DNA of 64,000 bases from Cryobacterium sp. SO1 (GTDB lineage Bacteria; Actinomycetota; Actinomycetes; Actinomycetales; Microbacteriaceae), in the NCBI RefSeq assembly GCF_004210215.2, contig NZ_CP067394.1, forward strand, positions 3,534,001 to 3,598,000. The letters are read 5' to 3'. Positions 43,082 to 51,709 of the stretch are shown one piece after another (the stretch's first letter is position 1; the number at the start of each line of letters is the position of its first letter). The notes under the pieces were generated by a model that was not told where the DNA came from, did no database searches, and was given only the letters and a program-made list of their open reading frames with translations. The position numbers and the translations under genes are program-made.

Positions 43082-46000
43082 TCAGCGCACGGAACGCCGC
43101 ATCCGGCGGTTCTCCCGGCCACCCTCGACCACCAGGTACAACACCGGCAGCACGACCAGGGTCAGCACGGTCGAGGAGACCAGGCCGCCGATCACCACCA
43201 GCGCCAGCGGTTGGGAAATGAAGCCGCCGTGTCCGGTGAGCCCGACCGCCATGGGCAGCAGGGCGAAGATGGTGGCCAGCGCCGTCATCAGGATCGGCCG
43301 CAGCCGGCGTGACGCCCCGTGCACGAGGGCGTCGTAGACGCTCTGGCCCCGGCGACGGTACTGGTTGACCAGGTCGACCAGCACGATGGCGTTGGTGACG
43401 ACGATGCCGATCAGCATCAGCACACCGATCAACGACGCGACGCCGAGCGGGATGCCCGTGACCACCTGCAGCGCGATCGCCCCCGTCGCCGCGAACGGAA
43501 CCGACACCAGAAGCAGGAGCGGTTGCAGCAACGACCGGAAGGTGGCGACCATGACGATGTAGACGATCAGGATGGCCACGAGCATCGCGATTCCCAGCTG
43601 CTGGAACGCGTCGCTCTGGTCGGCCGACACTCCGCCGAGGGTTGTGGTGGCGCCGGTGGGCAGGTCGGTGTCGGCCAGGGCCGCGCTGACCTGGGCGGTC
43701 GCGGTGCCGAGGTCGTCACCGTTGGGGGTAGCCGAGATCGTGGCCGTGCGGACCCCCTTGGTGGTGGTGAGGGTGGACGGGCCGTCCACCTGTTGCACGG
43801 TGGCCAGCGTGTCCAGCGGAACCGGGCCGACCAGGGTGGGAATCTGCAGGGCCGCAAGCTCGGCCGTGGTGGCCGGCGACGAGCCCGACTGCAGGTACAC
43901 GGACAGGGTGGCCTCGTTGATCACGACCCCGCCGATCGTGCTCGGCTGCATCGCCTGCGACACCAGGGTGCCGAGGGCCAGTTCGCTGAGCCCGGCCGCC
44001 GCGGCCTGGGTGCGGTCGATGGTCACGGCCACGTACGGGCGGGACGCGGCGAGGTTGCTGCTGACCTGGCTGAGCGCGTCGAGGTCGCCGACGGCGGCGA
44101 GGATGTCGTCAGATGCGGTCTGCAGGTCGGCGCCGGACGCCGCCGTGATGTCGATTTCGATGTCGGAGGAGCCGCCGAAGCCGCCGCCGGATGACACTGT
44201 GATCTCACCCGCGTCGGCCAGGCCGTCGAGCTTGTCGCGCACGTCGACCTGGACCGCGTCGGCATCCGCGGAGTCGTCGGTGGTGACCGAATAGGTGACC
44301 GTGCTCGAGGACGACCCTCCCCCGGCGAAGGCCGCGAGCGCGCTGCCGCCACCGATGGAAACCTGCACGATGCTCACCCCGTCGACGCCGCGCACGGCGT
44401 CTTCAACCGCCGTGGACGCGGCGTCCTGGGCGGCGAGGCTGGTGCCGACCGGGAGCTCTTGGCTGACCCGGAAGGTGGACTGGCCTGTGGAGCCGAGGAA
44501 GTTGACCTTCATGAAGGGCAACAGGGCGACGGTGCCGACCAGGACCAGGGCGGCGAGGAGGAGGGTGGCCAGGTAATGCTTGAGGGTCCAGCCGATGACC
44601 GGCAGGTAGCCCTTCTGCAGGCGGCTGGGCTGCTCCCTGGCGTCACGTTCGTCGAAGCCGTCGGCTTCGGGCGCGGCGTGCCGGTTGCGGGTGGCGGGAA
44701 CGGCGACTGTCGTCGTGGCCGGTGCGGTGGCGGTGGGGGCTGTGGCGGTGACGACGGGCGCGGCGACGACGGGCACGGCGACGACGGGCACGGCGACGAC
44801 GGGCACGGCGGCGGGTTGGGGCGCGCGCAGGAACCAGTAGGCCAGCACCGGCACGATCGTGAGCGCGACCAGCAGCGACGCGAGCAGCGCGATGGTGACG
44901 GTGAGCGCGAACGGCCTGAACAGCTCCCCCGTGGAGCCGCCGACGAAGGAGATCGGCAGGAACACCGTGACGGTGGTGATGGTGGACGCGGTGATGGCCC
45001 CGGCGACCTCGCGGACCGCGCGCACGATGGTCTCGGCGCGGTCAGCGCCCCAGACCAGGTGCCGTTTGATGTTCTCGATCACCACGATGGAGTCGTCGAC
45101 CACCCGGCCGATCGCGATGGTGAGCGCACCGAGGGTGAGGATGTTGAGGGAGTAGCCCACCGCCTGCAGGCCGATGAAGGTGATCAGCACCGAGGTGGGG
45201 ATGGAGATCGCCGTGACCAGGGTGGCGCGCACCGACAACAGGAAGACCAGGATCACCAGGACGGCGAAGACCAGGCCGAGAATTCCCTCCTGGGTGAGGG
45301 CGTCGATGGATTCCTGGATGAACGGGGCCTGGTCGAAGACCACGGTGATGGTCGTGCCGGGCACGGCGTCCTCGAGCTGGGGCAGGATGGCGCGCACGGC
45401 CGACGAGACATCAACCGTGTTCGCGGCCGGCACCTTGGTGACCGAGATGGTCAGGGCCGTTTCGCCGGCGACCCTGGAGATGCTCGTGACGGGGTTGTCG
45501 ACGACCGCGACGGCGGCGACGTCGCCGATCGAGACGGGCGCGGCCGCGCCGGGCGCGGCAGCCCCGCCGCCGATCAGGGGCAGCGCGGCGATGTCCTCGG
45601 CGGAGCCGAGCTTGGTGCCGGCCTGCACCGAGAGTGTCGTGTTGTTCTCGGTGAGGGAACCGGCCGGGATGAGCGACCCGTTCTGCTGCATCGCGTCCCG
45701 GATGGCGCTCGCGCTGAGGCCGCGCGCGGCCAGGGCCGCGGCATCCGGGGTGATGGTGACCCGTTGGCCGATGTCGCCGACCAGGGCGGCATCGCGCACC
45801 CCGTCGATGTCACGGATGTCGCCGAGCACACTGCGGGTGAGCTGGTCGGCGACGGTGTCGGCGTCGCCGCCGGACACGGCCAGGGACAGCACCGGGAAGT
45901 CGTCGATGCTGCCGCTGATCACCTGCGGGTCGAGATCGGCGGGCAGCGTGCTCGTGATGCGGTTGACGGCCTGGCTGATCTTCGATTCGGCCTTGACCAG

Positions 46001-46303
46001 GTCGGTGCCGTAGGTGAACGTGGCATTGACCAGCGATGAGTTCGTGCTGCTGGTCGTGGAGGTGGACTCCAGCCCCTCGATGCCCTGGATCGCGGTCTCG
46101 ATCGGCGTCGACACGTCGTCGTTGACCACCTCGGGCGAGGCGCCGGGGTAGCTCGTGGAAATCAGCAGCGTGGGCAGCTGCAGGGAGGGGATCAGCTCCT
46201 GTTTGAGGCTGGTCAGCGCGAGGGAGCCGAAAACGGCCGCGACGATGGTGATGAGCGCAATGAGCGCCCGGTTCTTCATGCTCAGGGCCGAGAGAAAATA
46301 CAC
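43082..46303 (-). CDS. RND-superfamily efflux transporter (AcrB/HAE1-like)
   Basis: A 1073-residue proton-driven transporter. The N-terminus shows SMKNRALIALITIVAAVFGSLAL (first helix), then the porter subdomains with YPGASPEVVNDDVSTPIE (near 52-69). Helices 2-6 run from about 335 to 490, with GRVVDDSIVVIENIKRHLV (near 400-418, equivalent to the proton relay Asp pair DD). The second half repeats this, ending in helices near 905-1060 (IVVTNAIVLVDLVNQYR). An unusual Val/Ala/Pro repeat (VAVPVVAVPVVAVPVVAAP) with a Thr/Ala tract lies in the cytoplasmic linker near 497-540. No membrane-fusion or outer-membrane partner is adjacent, as expected in Gram-positive bacteria. The start is GTG with GATACT 6 nt upstream. 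The substrate is unknown. Confidence 0.92.
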   Translation of the reverse strand: MYFLSALSMKNRALIALITIVAAVFGSLALTSLKQELIPSLQLPTLLISTSYPGASPEVVNDDVSTPIETAIQGIEGLESTSTTSSTNSSLVNATFTYGTDLVKAESKISQAVNRITSTLPADLDPQVISGSIDDFPVLSLAVSGGDADTVADQLTRSVLGDIRDIDGVRDAALVGDIGQRVTITPDAAALAARGLSASAIRDAMQQNGSLIPAGSLTENNTTLSVQAGTKLGSAEDIAALPLIGGGAAAPGAAAPVSIGDVAAVAVVDNPVTSISRVAGETALTISVTKVPAANTVDVSSAVRAILPQLEDAVPGTTITVVFDQAPFIQESIDALTQEGILGLVFAVLVILVFLLSVRATLVTAISIPTSVLITFIGLQAVGYSLNILTLGALTIAIGRVVDDSIVVIENIKRHLVWGADRAETIVRAVREVAGAITASTITTVTVFLPISFVGGSTGELFRPFALTVTIALLASLLVALTIVPVLAYWFLRAPQPAAVPVVAVPVVAVPVVAAPVVTATAPTATAPATTTVAVPATRNRHAAPEADGFDERDAREQPSRLQKGYLPVIGWTLKHYLATLLLAALVLVGTVALLPFMKVNFLGSTGQSTFRVSQELPVGTSLAAQDAASTAVEDAVRGVDGVSIVQVSIGGGSALAAFAGGGSSSSTVTYSVTTDDSADADAVQVDVRDKLDGLADAGEITVSSGGGFGGSSDIEIDITAASGADLQTASDDILAAVGDLDALSQVSSNLAASRPYVAVTIDRTQAAAAGLSELALGTLVSQAMQPSTIGGVVINEATLSVYLQSGSSPATTAELAALQIPTLVGPVPLDTLATVQQVDGPSTLTTTKGVRTATISATPNGDDLGTATAQVSAALADTDLPTGATTTLGGVSADQSDAFQQLGIAMLVAILIVYIVMVATFRSLLQPLLLLVSVPFAATGAIALQVVTGIPLGVASLIGVLMLIGIVVTNAIVLVDLVNQYRRRGQSVYDALVHGASRRLRPILMTALATIFALLPMAVGLTGHGGFISQPLALVVIGGLVSSTVLTLVVLPVLYLVVEGGRENRRMRRSVR

Positions 46304-46315
46304 CCGATCAGTATC
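46304..46315 (-). promoter_or_regulatory. -10 box of a probable leaderless promoter for the RND gene
   Basis: GATACT (46315-46310), 6 nt, then GTG. It lies in the 77-bp gap after the MocR-type gene's stop codon. Confidence 0.5.
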
Positions 46316-46380
46316 CCATTACACCGCCTGCAACCAGAGGGGTCTTAGGCCCTGGATGTGACGGTCCGATTACAGTCGGA

Positions 46381-47832
46381 TCACACCACGTCGGCGAGGT
46401 AGCCGGTGTCGGGCAGCGGATGACGCAGCAACGATTCCCAGGCCAGCGCGAGGGCGTCGAGGGCACGCGGCATCTCGGCCGGACCGGAGCAGAACGGGAT
46501 GCGCAGGAACCTCTCGAACGCCCCGTCGATGCCGAACCGCGGACCGGCCGGCAGCAACACCCCCTGGGCACGGGCGGCGAGGGCCAGCTGCGAGCTGACC
46601 GGCCGGCCCAGGTTGACCCACAGGGTGATGCCGCCGTCCACCCGCGGCAGCTGCCAGTCGGGGAACCGTTCGGAGAGGCCGGACACGAGCCGGTCCCGGC
46701 CCGCCCGCAGCAGCACCCGGCGGGATTCGAGGATGTCGGGCAGCTGCAGCAACAGCCGGGTGACGATGAGCTGTTCGAGCACCGGCGTGCCGAGGTCGTT
46801 GGCCAGGCGGGCCGCGGCCAGTTTGCGGATCAGGCCGGGGTCGGCCCGGATCCAGCCGACCCGCAGGCCGCCCCAGACCGTCTTGCCGACCGACCCGACG
46901 GTGACCGCGAGGTCGGGCCGGTCCGGATCGGCCGACGCGGCGAACGGTCCAAACTCACCGGCCCGGTCGATGTCGAGTTCGCCGATGGTTTCGTCGCTGA
47001 TCAGCACGGTGCCCTGGCGGGCGGCGCCGGCCAGCACCCGTTCGCGTTGGGCCACTGGCATCGACTGCCCGGTGGGGTTCTGGAAGTCGGGCATCAGGTA
47101 GCCGAGCACCGGGTTGCTGCGCTGGATCGTCTGCAGCAACGCGGGTTCGTCCCAGCCGGCGTCGGCGCCGGGCAGCGCGGCCGTGACGGACACCGGCATC
47201 AGGCGACCGCCGGCCGCCCGCAGGGCCTCGTAGGCGTGCGGGTAGGTGGGCGTCTCGACGAGCACCCTGTCGCCCCGGTTGACCAGCACCCGGGCGAGCA
47301 GGGCGATGGCGTGCTGGGCGCCCACGGTGACCATGATCTGGTTCGGCTCGGTGGGCAGCCCCCTGGCCCGGTAACGGTCGGCGATGGCCTCGCGCAACTC
47401 GGGCAGCCCCACCGGGTCGAAGCCAGAGCCGGTCAGGTGCGTGGGCAGGTCCGCCGCGGCAAGCGCGGCCACCTCGGCCACGCCGGACCAGGCCGGCAGC
47501 ACCGCCTGGCCCAGGTCGAGCACCCCGCCCGGTGCCGCGGCATCCGCTGCGACAGACACCCCGGGCAGCCGGGCGACGCTGCCTGAGCCCTGCACGCTGT
47601 GCAGGTAGCCGGACTCGCGGAGCTGCCGGTAGGCGGCGGTGACCGTGGTTCGGCTCAGGCCCAGCCTGGTGCCGAGATCGCGTTCGGCCGGCAGCCGGCT
47701 GTCGGTGGGGATGCGGCCGTCGAGGGTGAGCAGGCGGATGCGGTCGGCCAGCGCGCGATAGGCGCTGCCCCCGGTGCGCCAGTCCCCCAGCATGGACTCC
47801 AGGGTGCGGGCGCTGAGCTGGTTCGAGGACAT
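46381..47832 (-). CDS. MocR-family transcriptional regulator (GntR HTH plus aminotransferase domain)
   Basis: A 483-residue regulator. The N-terminal winged helix (about 10-80) has the GntR pattern AYRALADRIRLLTLDGRIPT, then RDLGTRLGLSRTTVTAAYRQL. The rest is a fold-type I aminotransferase domain with IMVTVGAQHAIALLARVL, PDFQNPTGQSM (near 258) and GSVGKTVWGGLRVGW (lysine near 318), so PLP binding is likely. MocR proteins sense PLP or an amine. Here the target is probably the divergent YczE membrane protein gene 63 bp away, a pairing known for the YczR subgroup. TAGAGT 6 nt before the ATG implies a leaderless message. Confidence 0.92.
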   Translation of the reverse strand: MSSNQLSARTLESMLGDWRTGGSAYRALADRIRLLTLDGRIPTDSRLPAERDLGTRLGLSRTTVTAAYRQLRESGYLHSVQGSGSVARLPGVSVAADAAAPGGVLDLGQAVLPAWSGVAEVAALAAADLPTHLTGSGFDPVGLPELREAIADRYRARGLPTEPNQIMVTVGAQHAIALLARVLVNRGDRVLVETPTYPHAYEALRAAGGRLMPVSVTAALPGADAGWDEPALLQTIQRSNPVLGYLMPDFQNPTGQSMPVAQRERVLAGAARQGTVLISDETIGELDIDRAGEFGPFAASADPDRPDLAVTVGSVGKTVWGGLRVGWIRADPGLIRKLAAARLANDLGTPVLEQLIVTRLLLQLPDILESRRVLLRAGRDRLVSGLSERFPDWQLPRVDGGITLWVNLGRPVSSQLALAARAQGVLLPAGPRFGIDGAFERFLRIPFCSGPAEMPRALDALALAWESLLRHPLPDTGYLADVV

Positions 47833-47844
47833 GACGCCACTCTA
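47833..47844 (-). promoter_or_regulatory. -10 box of a probable leaderless promoter for the MocR-type gene
   Basis: TAGAGT (47844-47839), 6 nt, then ATG. The operator-like repeats at 47849-47892 lie just upstream, where a regulator could block or activate. Confidence 0.6.
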
Positions 47845-47848
47845 GGTA

Positions 47849-47892
47849 AATTGGCTACTTGAATACAGGGCGTGGATGCAATTGGATTGGCT
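47849..47892. promoter_or_regulatory. Direct repeats in the MocR/YczE divergent region, candidate operator
   Basis: ATTGGCT occurs at 47850-47856 and 47886-47892. AATTGG occurs at 47849-47854 and 47880-47885, 31 bp apart or about three helical turns. MocR dimers bind direct repeats in their own promoter region. The sites lie between the two divergent start codons. Confidence 0.5.
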
Positions 47893-47895
47893 CTC

Positions 47896-48510
47896 ATGAC
47901 CCGACGTGTGATTCAGCTCACTATTGGCCTCTTCCTATACGGAATCGGTATTGCGCTGATCGTGCGCGGCGCGATCGGGGTGGCCCCGTGGGACGTGCTG
48001 ACCCAGGGCCTCGACGGGCACCTGCACCTGGGCTTCGGCGTCATCACCACGATCATCAGCGGCATTGTGCTGCTGCTCTGGATTCCGCTCAGGCAGAGGC
48101 TGGGCATCGGCACCGTTCTAAACGCGCTGCTGGTGGGCCCGTCGGCGGATGTGGGCCTGTGGCTGGTGCCCGCCGACCTGGCCCTGTGGCTGCGGGTGCT
48201 GCTGTTCGTGGCCGGGCTGTTGCTGCTGGCGGTCGCCTCGGGCATCTACATCGGCGCGGGGCTCGGACCCGGCCCGCGCGACGGCCTGATGACCGGGTTG
48301 CACGCTCGCACCGGCTGGCCGATCTGGGCCGTGCGCACCGGCATCGAGGGCCTGGTTCTGGCGACCGGCTGGGTGCTCGGCGGCAACGTCGGGGTGGGCA
48401 CCGTGCTGTTCGCCGTGCTGGTCGGGCCGCTCTGCCAGTGGACGCTGCCCCTGTTCGCCCGGGACCGGCGCCACGCCCACGCGGCCGCTCCCGCGCTCGA
48501 TCCCGCTTGA
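47896..48510 (+). CDS. YczE/YyaS/YitT-family membrane protein
   Basis: A 204-residue polytopic protein with five membrane helices, near 6-26, 48-68, 75-95, 100-125 and 155-180. The GLFLYGIGIALIVRGAIGVAPWDVL start and GAGLGPGPRDGLMTGL (near 124-139) are hallmarks of the YczE group. In other genomes such proteins are paired with MocR regulators, as here. The transported compound is unknown. The start could also be ATG at 47872, which would place eight codons over the direct repeats, so I prefer 47896. Confidence 0.85.
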   Translation: MTRRVIQLTIGLFLYGIGIALIVRGAIGVAPWDVLTQGLDGHLHLGFGVITTIISGIVLLLWIPLRQRLGIGTVLNALLVGPSADVGLWLVPADLALWLRVLLFVAGLLLLAVASGIYIGAGLGPGPRDGLMTGLHARTGWPIWAVRTGIEGLVLATGWVLGGNVGVGTVLFAVLVGPLCQWTLPLFARDRRHAHAAAPALDPA

Positions 48511-48531
48511 TGGCTCGCGAAATCGGGATGC

Positions 48532-48594
48532 GGGGGCGCGGTGCGGTGGGGTGGGGGCTGCTGGGGTGCGGGGTGTGGGGTGTGGGGCGTGGGG
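48532..48594 (+). repeat. G-tract array: five GGGG runs at a 7-nt period, candidate G-quadruplex
   Basis: GGGG runs start at 48563, 48570, 48577, 48584 and 48591, with three-base spacers, and three further G runs lie at 48532-48557. Four GGGG runs with three-base loops satisfy the standard G-quadruplex pattern. The array fills the gap between the convergent YczE gene and the M20 peptidase gene. Confidence 0.85.
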
Positions 48595-48596
48595 CG

Positions 48597-49799
48597 TCAG
48601 CCGCAGAACGCGATGATGGTGTCTTCGAGAATCTCGGCGAGCTGATGGATCGACCTCTCCGTGGCCCATTCGACCGGGGCGTGCGCTCCGGAACCGTCGA
48701 CGCCGAAGAGCAGGCACGGGATGCCCGCCTCTCGGACCAGGCCGGCATCGGTCCAGAACGGCTCGCCGCGTTGCACCACGGGGCGGCCGAGCACCCGCTC
48801 GGCCTGCTCGTCGAGCAGCCGCACGATGGGCCAGGTCGGGTCGGCCTCGAACGCGCCGCGGGCAACGAGCCTGGTGAGGTCGTACCGGAAGTCGGCGGTC
48901 GTCGCGGCCAGGTGGTCGAGTAGGTGGCGCAGCTCGGCTTCGACCTGCTTCGGAGCCTCGCCGGGCACGGTGCGCCGCTCGATGGTGAGGGTGGCGCTCG
49001 GGGCGACCGTGGCCGCATCCGTGCCGCCGGCGATCATGGCGACCCGCACAGTGCCGTGGCCGAGCAACGGGTGAGCGGGTCTCTGCTCGAGGCCGGTTCG
49101 CAGCTCGTCGAGGCCGTGCAGCACCAGGCCGGCGTGCCGGATGGCGTCCACGCCCTCGCCGGGCATCGATCCGTGCGCCGCCCGGCCGTGCAGGGTGAGC
49201 TCGAACCAGGCGAAACCACGATGGCAGACCGTGAGGTTGAGCTCACTGGGCTCCACGACGATCGCCGCGTCGGCGCTGAACCGGCGCAACACCTCCTCGG
49301 TGCCGAGGCTGCCGAATTCCTCGTCGGCGACGAGCGTCACGAGCACGTCCCCGGCCAGCGGGGTGAGGGTGGCCCGGTGCGCGGCGACCAACACGGCGGC
49401 CAGGCCGGCCTTGGTGTCGAACGCACCGCGACCGTGCAGCCGGCCGGAGTGCCGCTCGCCCGAGAACGGATCACCCTCATAGCCCGCGACGCCGACGGTA
49501 TCGAGGTGGGCATTGAGCATCAGGGAACCGCCAGTGCCTGTGCCGCGCTTGATGCCGACGATGGACGGCCGACCGGCCCTCTCCTCCAGCCGGTGCACCT
49601 GGAAGCCGCGGGCGGCCAGCCACTGGGCGCACCAGGCGGCGATCTCGGCCTCGCCGGCGCCGCCGGGGACCAGGTCGGGATTGGTCGAATCGATCGAGAC
49701 GAGGCGGGCGGCCAGCGCGACGGGATCGAGGTGACCGTTGTCGGCGGGCTCGAGACTGCCATGCCGGAGGGCATCCGCGCGGTTCGTGGGGTTCACCAT
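48597..49799 (-). CDS. M20-family metallopeptidase (ArgE/DapE-like)
   Basis: A 400-residue zinc amidohydrolase. LMLNAHLDTVGVAGYEGDPF (near 93-112) has the HxDTV motif, GRGAFDTKAGLAAVLVAAH (near 123-141) has the bridging Asp, VADEEFGSLGTEE (near 160-172) holds the catalytic Glu pair, and VVEPSELNL (near 183) has a third ligand region. A dimerisation domain lies near 205-315. A final His in GSGAHAPVEWATE (near 378) completes the metal site. It may deacylate acetylornithine, succinyl-diaminopimelate or carnosine-like compounds. No pathway neighbours are present. Initiation is at ATG 49799, with TAGGTT 6 nt upstream. Confidence 0.92.
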   Translation of the reverse strand: MVNPTNRADALRHGSLEPADNGHLDPVALAARLVSIDSTNPDLVPGGAGEAEIAAWCAQWLAARGFQVHRLEERAGRPSIVGIKRGTGTGGSLMLNAHLDTVGVAGYEGDPFSGERHSGRLHGRGAFDTKAGLAAVLVAAHRATLTPLAGDVLVTLVADEEFGSLGTEEVLRRFSADAAIVVEPSELNLTVCHRGFAWFELTLHGRAAHGSMPGEGVDAIRHAGLVLHGLDELRTGLEQRPAHPLLGHGTVRVAMIAGGTDAATVAPSATLTIERRTVPGEAPKQVEAELRHLLDHLAATTADFRYDLTRLVARGAFEADPTWPIVRLLDEQAERVLGRPVVQRGEPFWTDAGLVREAGIPCLLFGVDGSGAHAPVEWATERSIHQLAEILEDTIIAFCG

Positions 49800-49811
49800 T
49801 CCCCGAACCTA
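49800..49811 (-). promoter_or_regulatory. -10 box of a probable leaderless promoter for the M20 peptidase gene
   Basis: TAGGTT (49811-49806), 6 nt, then ATG, with no Shine-Dalgarno sequence. Confidence 0.6.
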
Positions 49812-49866
49812 CTGCCGGATGGCCCCGCCCGGCAGGGTTGCCATTTACCCTGACGACGATTTCGGC

Positions 49867-49878
49867 GAGAATTGCACG
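49867..49878 (+). promoter_or_regulatory. -10 box of a probable leaderless promoter for the CPBP-like gene
   Basis: GAGAAT, 6 nt, then ATG at 49879. The region is divergent from the M20 gene, with the two start codons 80 bp apart. Confidence 0.45.
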
Positions 49879-50718
49879 ATGGGAGACGAAGCCGCCATAG
49901 ATGCTCCGGCGACGCGCGGGCGGGCATCCGCACCCGCGCCGCTGCGTCTGTTGGCGGCCGTGCTGGTGTCGGCCTCCGCGGTGCTCCTGTTCGCGGTGCG
50001 GCTACCGGTGCCGGGATACGCGACCCTCGCGGCGGCCCTGGTCGTCGCCTGGCTGGTGGACCGGGCCCTGTTTCGTGACCTCCTCCTCATCGCGGTGGGG
50101 CTCCTGATCATCAGCACCATCTCGGTGGAGGCGAACATCAGCTACCCCAACATGGTGTTGATGGGGGTGGTGCTGTCGGCATCCGTCGCGGTGCCGTACG
50201 TCATCTCGCGGCGGGCGTTCGGGGACCGGCAGGTGTGGTTTCCGATCAAAACCGGGCAACGCTGGACGACCCTGGAGCGCTGGTACCTGGTGGGCGTGCT
50301 GCTGCTGGGGTACCTCATCCTGCCGAGCTATTTCATCCGCTCGGGCGCCTACCTGAACTGGCCGAGCATCAGCGCCCCCGATGAACTCGGCCGCCTCTTC
50401 GTGGGCGTGGGGTTTGTGGGGATCTGGGACGAACTGTTCTTCATCTGCACGGTCTTCGCCCTGTTCAGACGGCATTTCTCGTTCTGGACGGCGAACCTCT
50501 TGCAGATGGTGATCTTCGTCTCGTTCCTCTGGGAACTCGGCTACCGCAGCTGGGGACCGCTGTTGACGATCCCGTTCGCCCTTCTGCAGGGCTATACCTT
50601 CTCGATCACGAAGTCGCTCACCTACGTGGTCTGCGTGCACCTGCTCTTCGACCTGGTGGTGTTCCTCGTACTGGTGCACGCGCACAACCGCGACTGGCTC
50701 GCAATCTTCCCCTACTGA
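49879..50718 (+). CDS. CPBP (Abi)-like intramembrane protease family protein
   Basis: A 279-residue protein with about eight membrane helices. GFVGIWDELFFICTVFALFRR (near 170-190), MVIFVSFLWELGYRS (near 205-219) and VHLLFDLVVFLVL (near 254-266, HxxxD) line up with the three CPBP motifs. Motif 1 has D-E in place of the usual E-E pair, so activity is uncertain. Relatives act in prenyl-protein-type processing or bacteriocin self-immunity. The gene lies alone between the divergent M20 peptidase gene and a DUF4097-PadR operon. Confidence 0.7.
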   Translation: MGDEAAIDAPATRGRASAPAPLRLLAAVLVSASAVLLFAVRLPVPGYATLAAALVVAWLVDRALFRDLLLIAVGLLIISTISVEANISYPNMVLMGVVLSASVAVPYVISRRAFGDRQVWFPIKTGQRWTTLERWYLVGVLLLGYLILPSYFIRSGAYLNWPSISAPDELGRLFVGVGFVGIWDELFFICTVFALFRRHFSFWTANLLQMVIFVSFLWELGYRSWGPLLTIPFALLQGYTFSITKSLTYVVCVHLLFDLVVFLVLVHAHNRDWLAIFPY

Positions 50719-50787
50719 GCCGGCGACCGTCGGTTGCGGATCCGGCTACCTTCGGGTTTGCCGTGAGGGGCTTGCCGCCCGCTCAGA

Positions 50788-50827
50788 CGCGATATATCTT
50801 GAGATTTATTGAACGCGATATATCGCG
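50788..50827. promoter_or_regulatory. Palindromic operator of the DUF4097-PadR operon
   Basis: CGCGATATATCGCG (50814-50827) is a 14-bp perfect palindrome just upstream of the first gene. A related half, CGCGATATATC, lies at 50788-50798, 26 bp before it. PadR regulators bind such ATATAT-centred dyads, and the regulator is encoded in the same operon, so autoregulation is likely. Confidence 0.7.
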
Positions 50828-50839
50828 AAGGAGAAGACT

Positions 50840-51709
50840 ATGACGCAAGAAAAATGGCTGGTCGCCCCGGGGCAGACCAAGATCATCGACGTCGAGCTGG
50901 TCCGCTCGCTCAAAGTGGGCCTGATCGGCGGAAAAGTTGATGTGATCGGCAGTGACGAACCGGGCGCACGCATCGAGGTGCACAGCGTCTCCGGCAAGGA
51001 CCTCAAGATCTCGGTCGTCGACGACGCCCTCGAGATCGACCACCCCCAGCTGCGCTGGGACAACTTCATCGACGTGTTCGCCTCTTTCCGCGGCAGCGCC
51101 AAGGCCGAGGTGAGCGTCACCGTGCCGCGCGATGTGGCCATGAAGTTCGGGGTGGTCACCGCGGACGCCCTCGTCACGGGGCTCCGCAACGACGCCAAGC
51201 TCAGCACGGTGTCCGGCGACCTGGTCGTCGACGACCTGGTGGGCGACCTCGAGCTCAACGGCGTGAACGGCGAGATGTCGGTGCGCAATCACACCGGAAA
51301 CATCGTGGCGCACACGGTCTCCGGCGACATCACCGCGAGCGGGGACATCGGCCGGTTCACCGTCGACGGCGTCACCAGCGCGGTGTTCCTCGACATCGAC
51401 AGCACCCCCGACCAGATCTCCACCAACCTGGTCAGCGGCAACCTCACCGTGCGAATCGGCGCGGACGTGCCGACTCGCTACAAGATCAACACGGTCTCCG
51501 GCACGCTGCAGCTGGACAACCAGACCATTCGCGGCACCCTGGGCAAGGGCTACGACGGCAGCACCGGCGACCTCAACGGCGCCTGGCTGGACCTGCGGGC
51601 GAACTCGGTGTCCGGCAACATCTCGGTGGTGCGCCGTCAGGGCGCCGGCGTCAACGACGCGGGCACCGCAGGCAGCACCGACACCGTGGGCGACGGAGCG
51701 TCGTCATGA
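50840..51709 (+). CDS. DUF4097 beta-helix-like protein
   Basis: A 289-residue protein with no signal or membrane segment. LVAPGQTKIIDVELVRSLKV starts the domain. The body shows repeating short strands (KISVVDDALEIDHP, KLSTVSGDLVVDDL, GEMSVRNHTGNIVAHTVSGD, NLTVRIGADVPTRY) ending in the ANSVSGNISVVRRQG motif typical of DUF4097, predicted as a right-handed beta helix. It overlaps a PadR gene by 4 bp (ATGA). In other bacteria DUF4097 proteins occur with PadR-controlled envelope-stress modules. Function unknown. Confidence 0.85.
   Translation: MTQEKWLVAPGQTKIIDVELVRSLKVGLIGGKVDVIGSDEPGARIEVHSVSGKDLKISVVDDALEIDHPQLRWDNFIDVFASFRGSAKAEVSVTVPRDVAMKFGVVTADALVTGLRNDAKLSTVSGDLVVDDLVGDLELNGVNGEMSVRNHTGNIVAHTVSGDITASGDIGRFTVDGVTSAVFLDIDSTPDQISTNLVSGNLTVRIGADVPTRYKINTVSGTLQLDNQTIRGTLGKGYDGSTGDLNGAWLDLRANSVSGNISVVRRQGAGVNDAGTAGSTDTVGDGASS

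Noticed and set aside
44459..46039. A 526-codon plus-strand frame opposite the RND pump
   Set aside because: It is an antisense shadow of the periplasmic and transmembrane coding region, with no domain or start signal.
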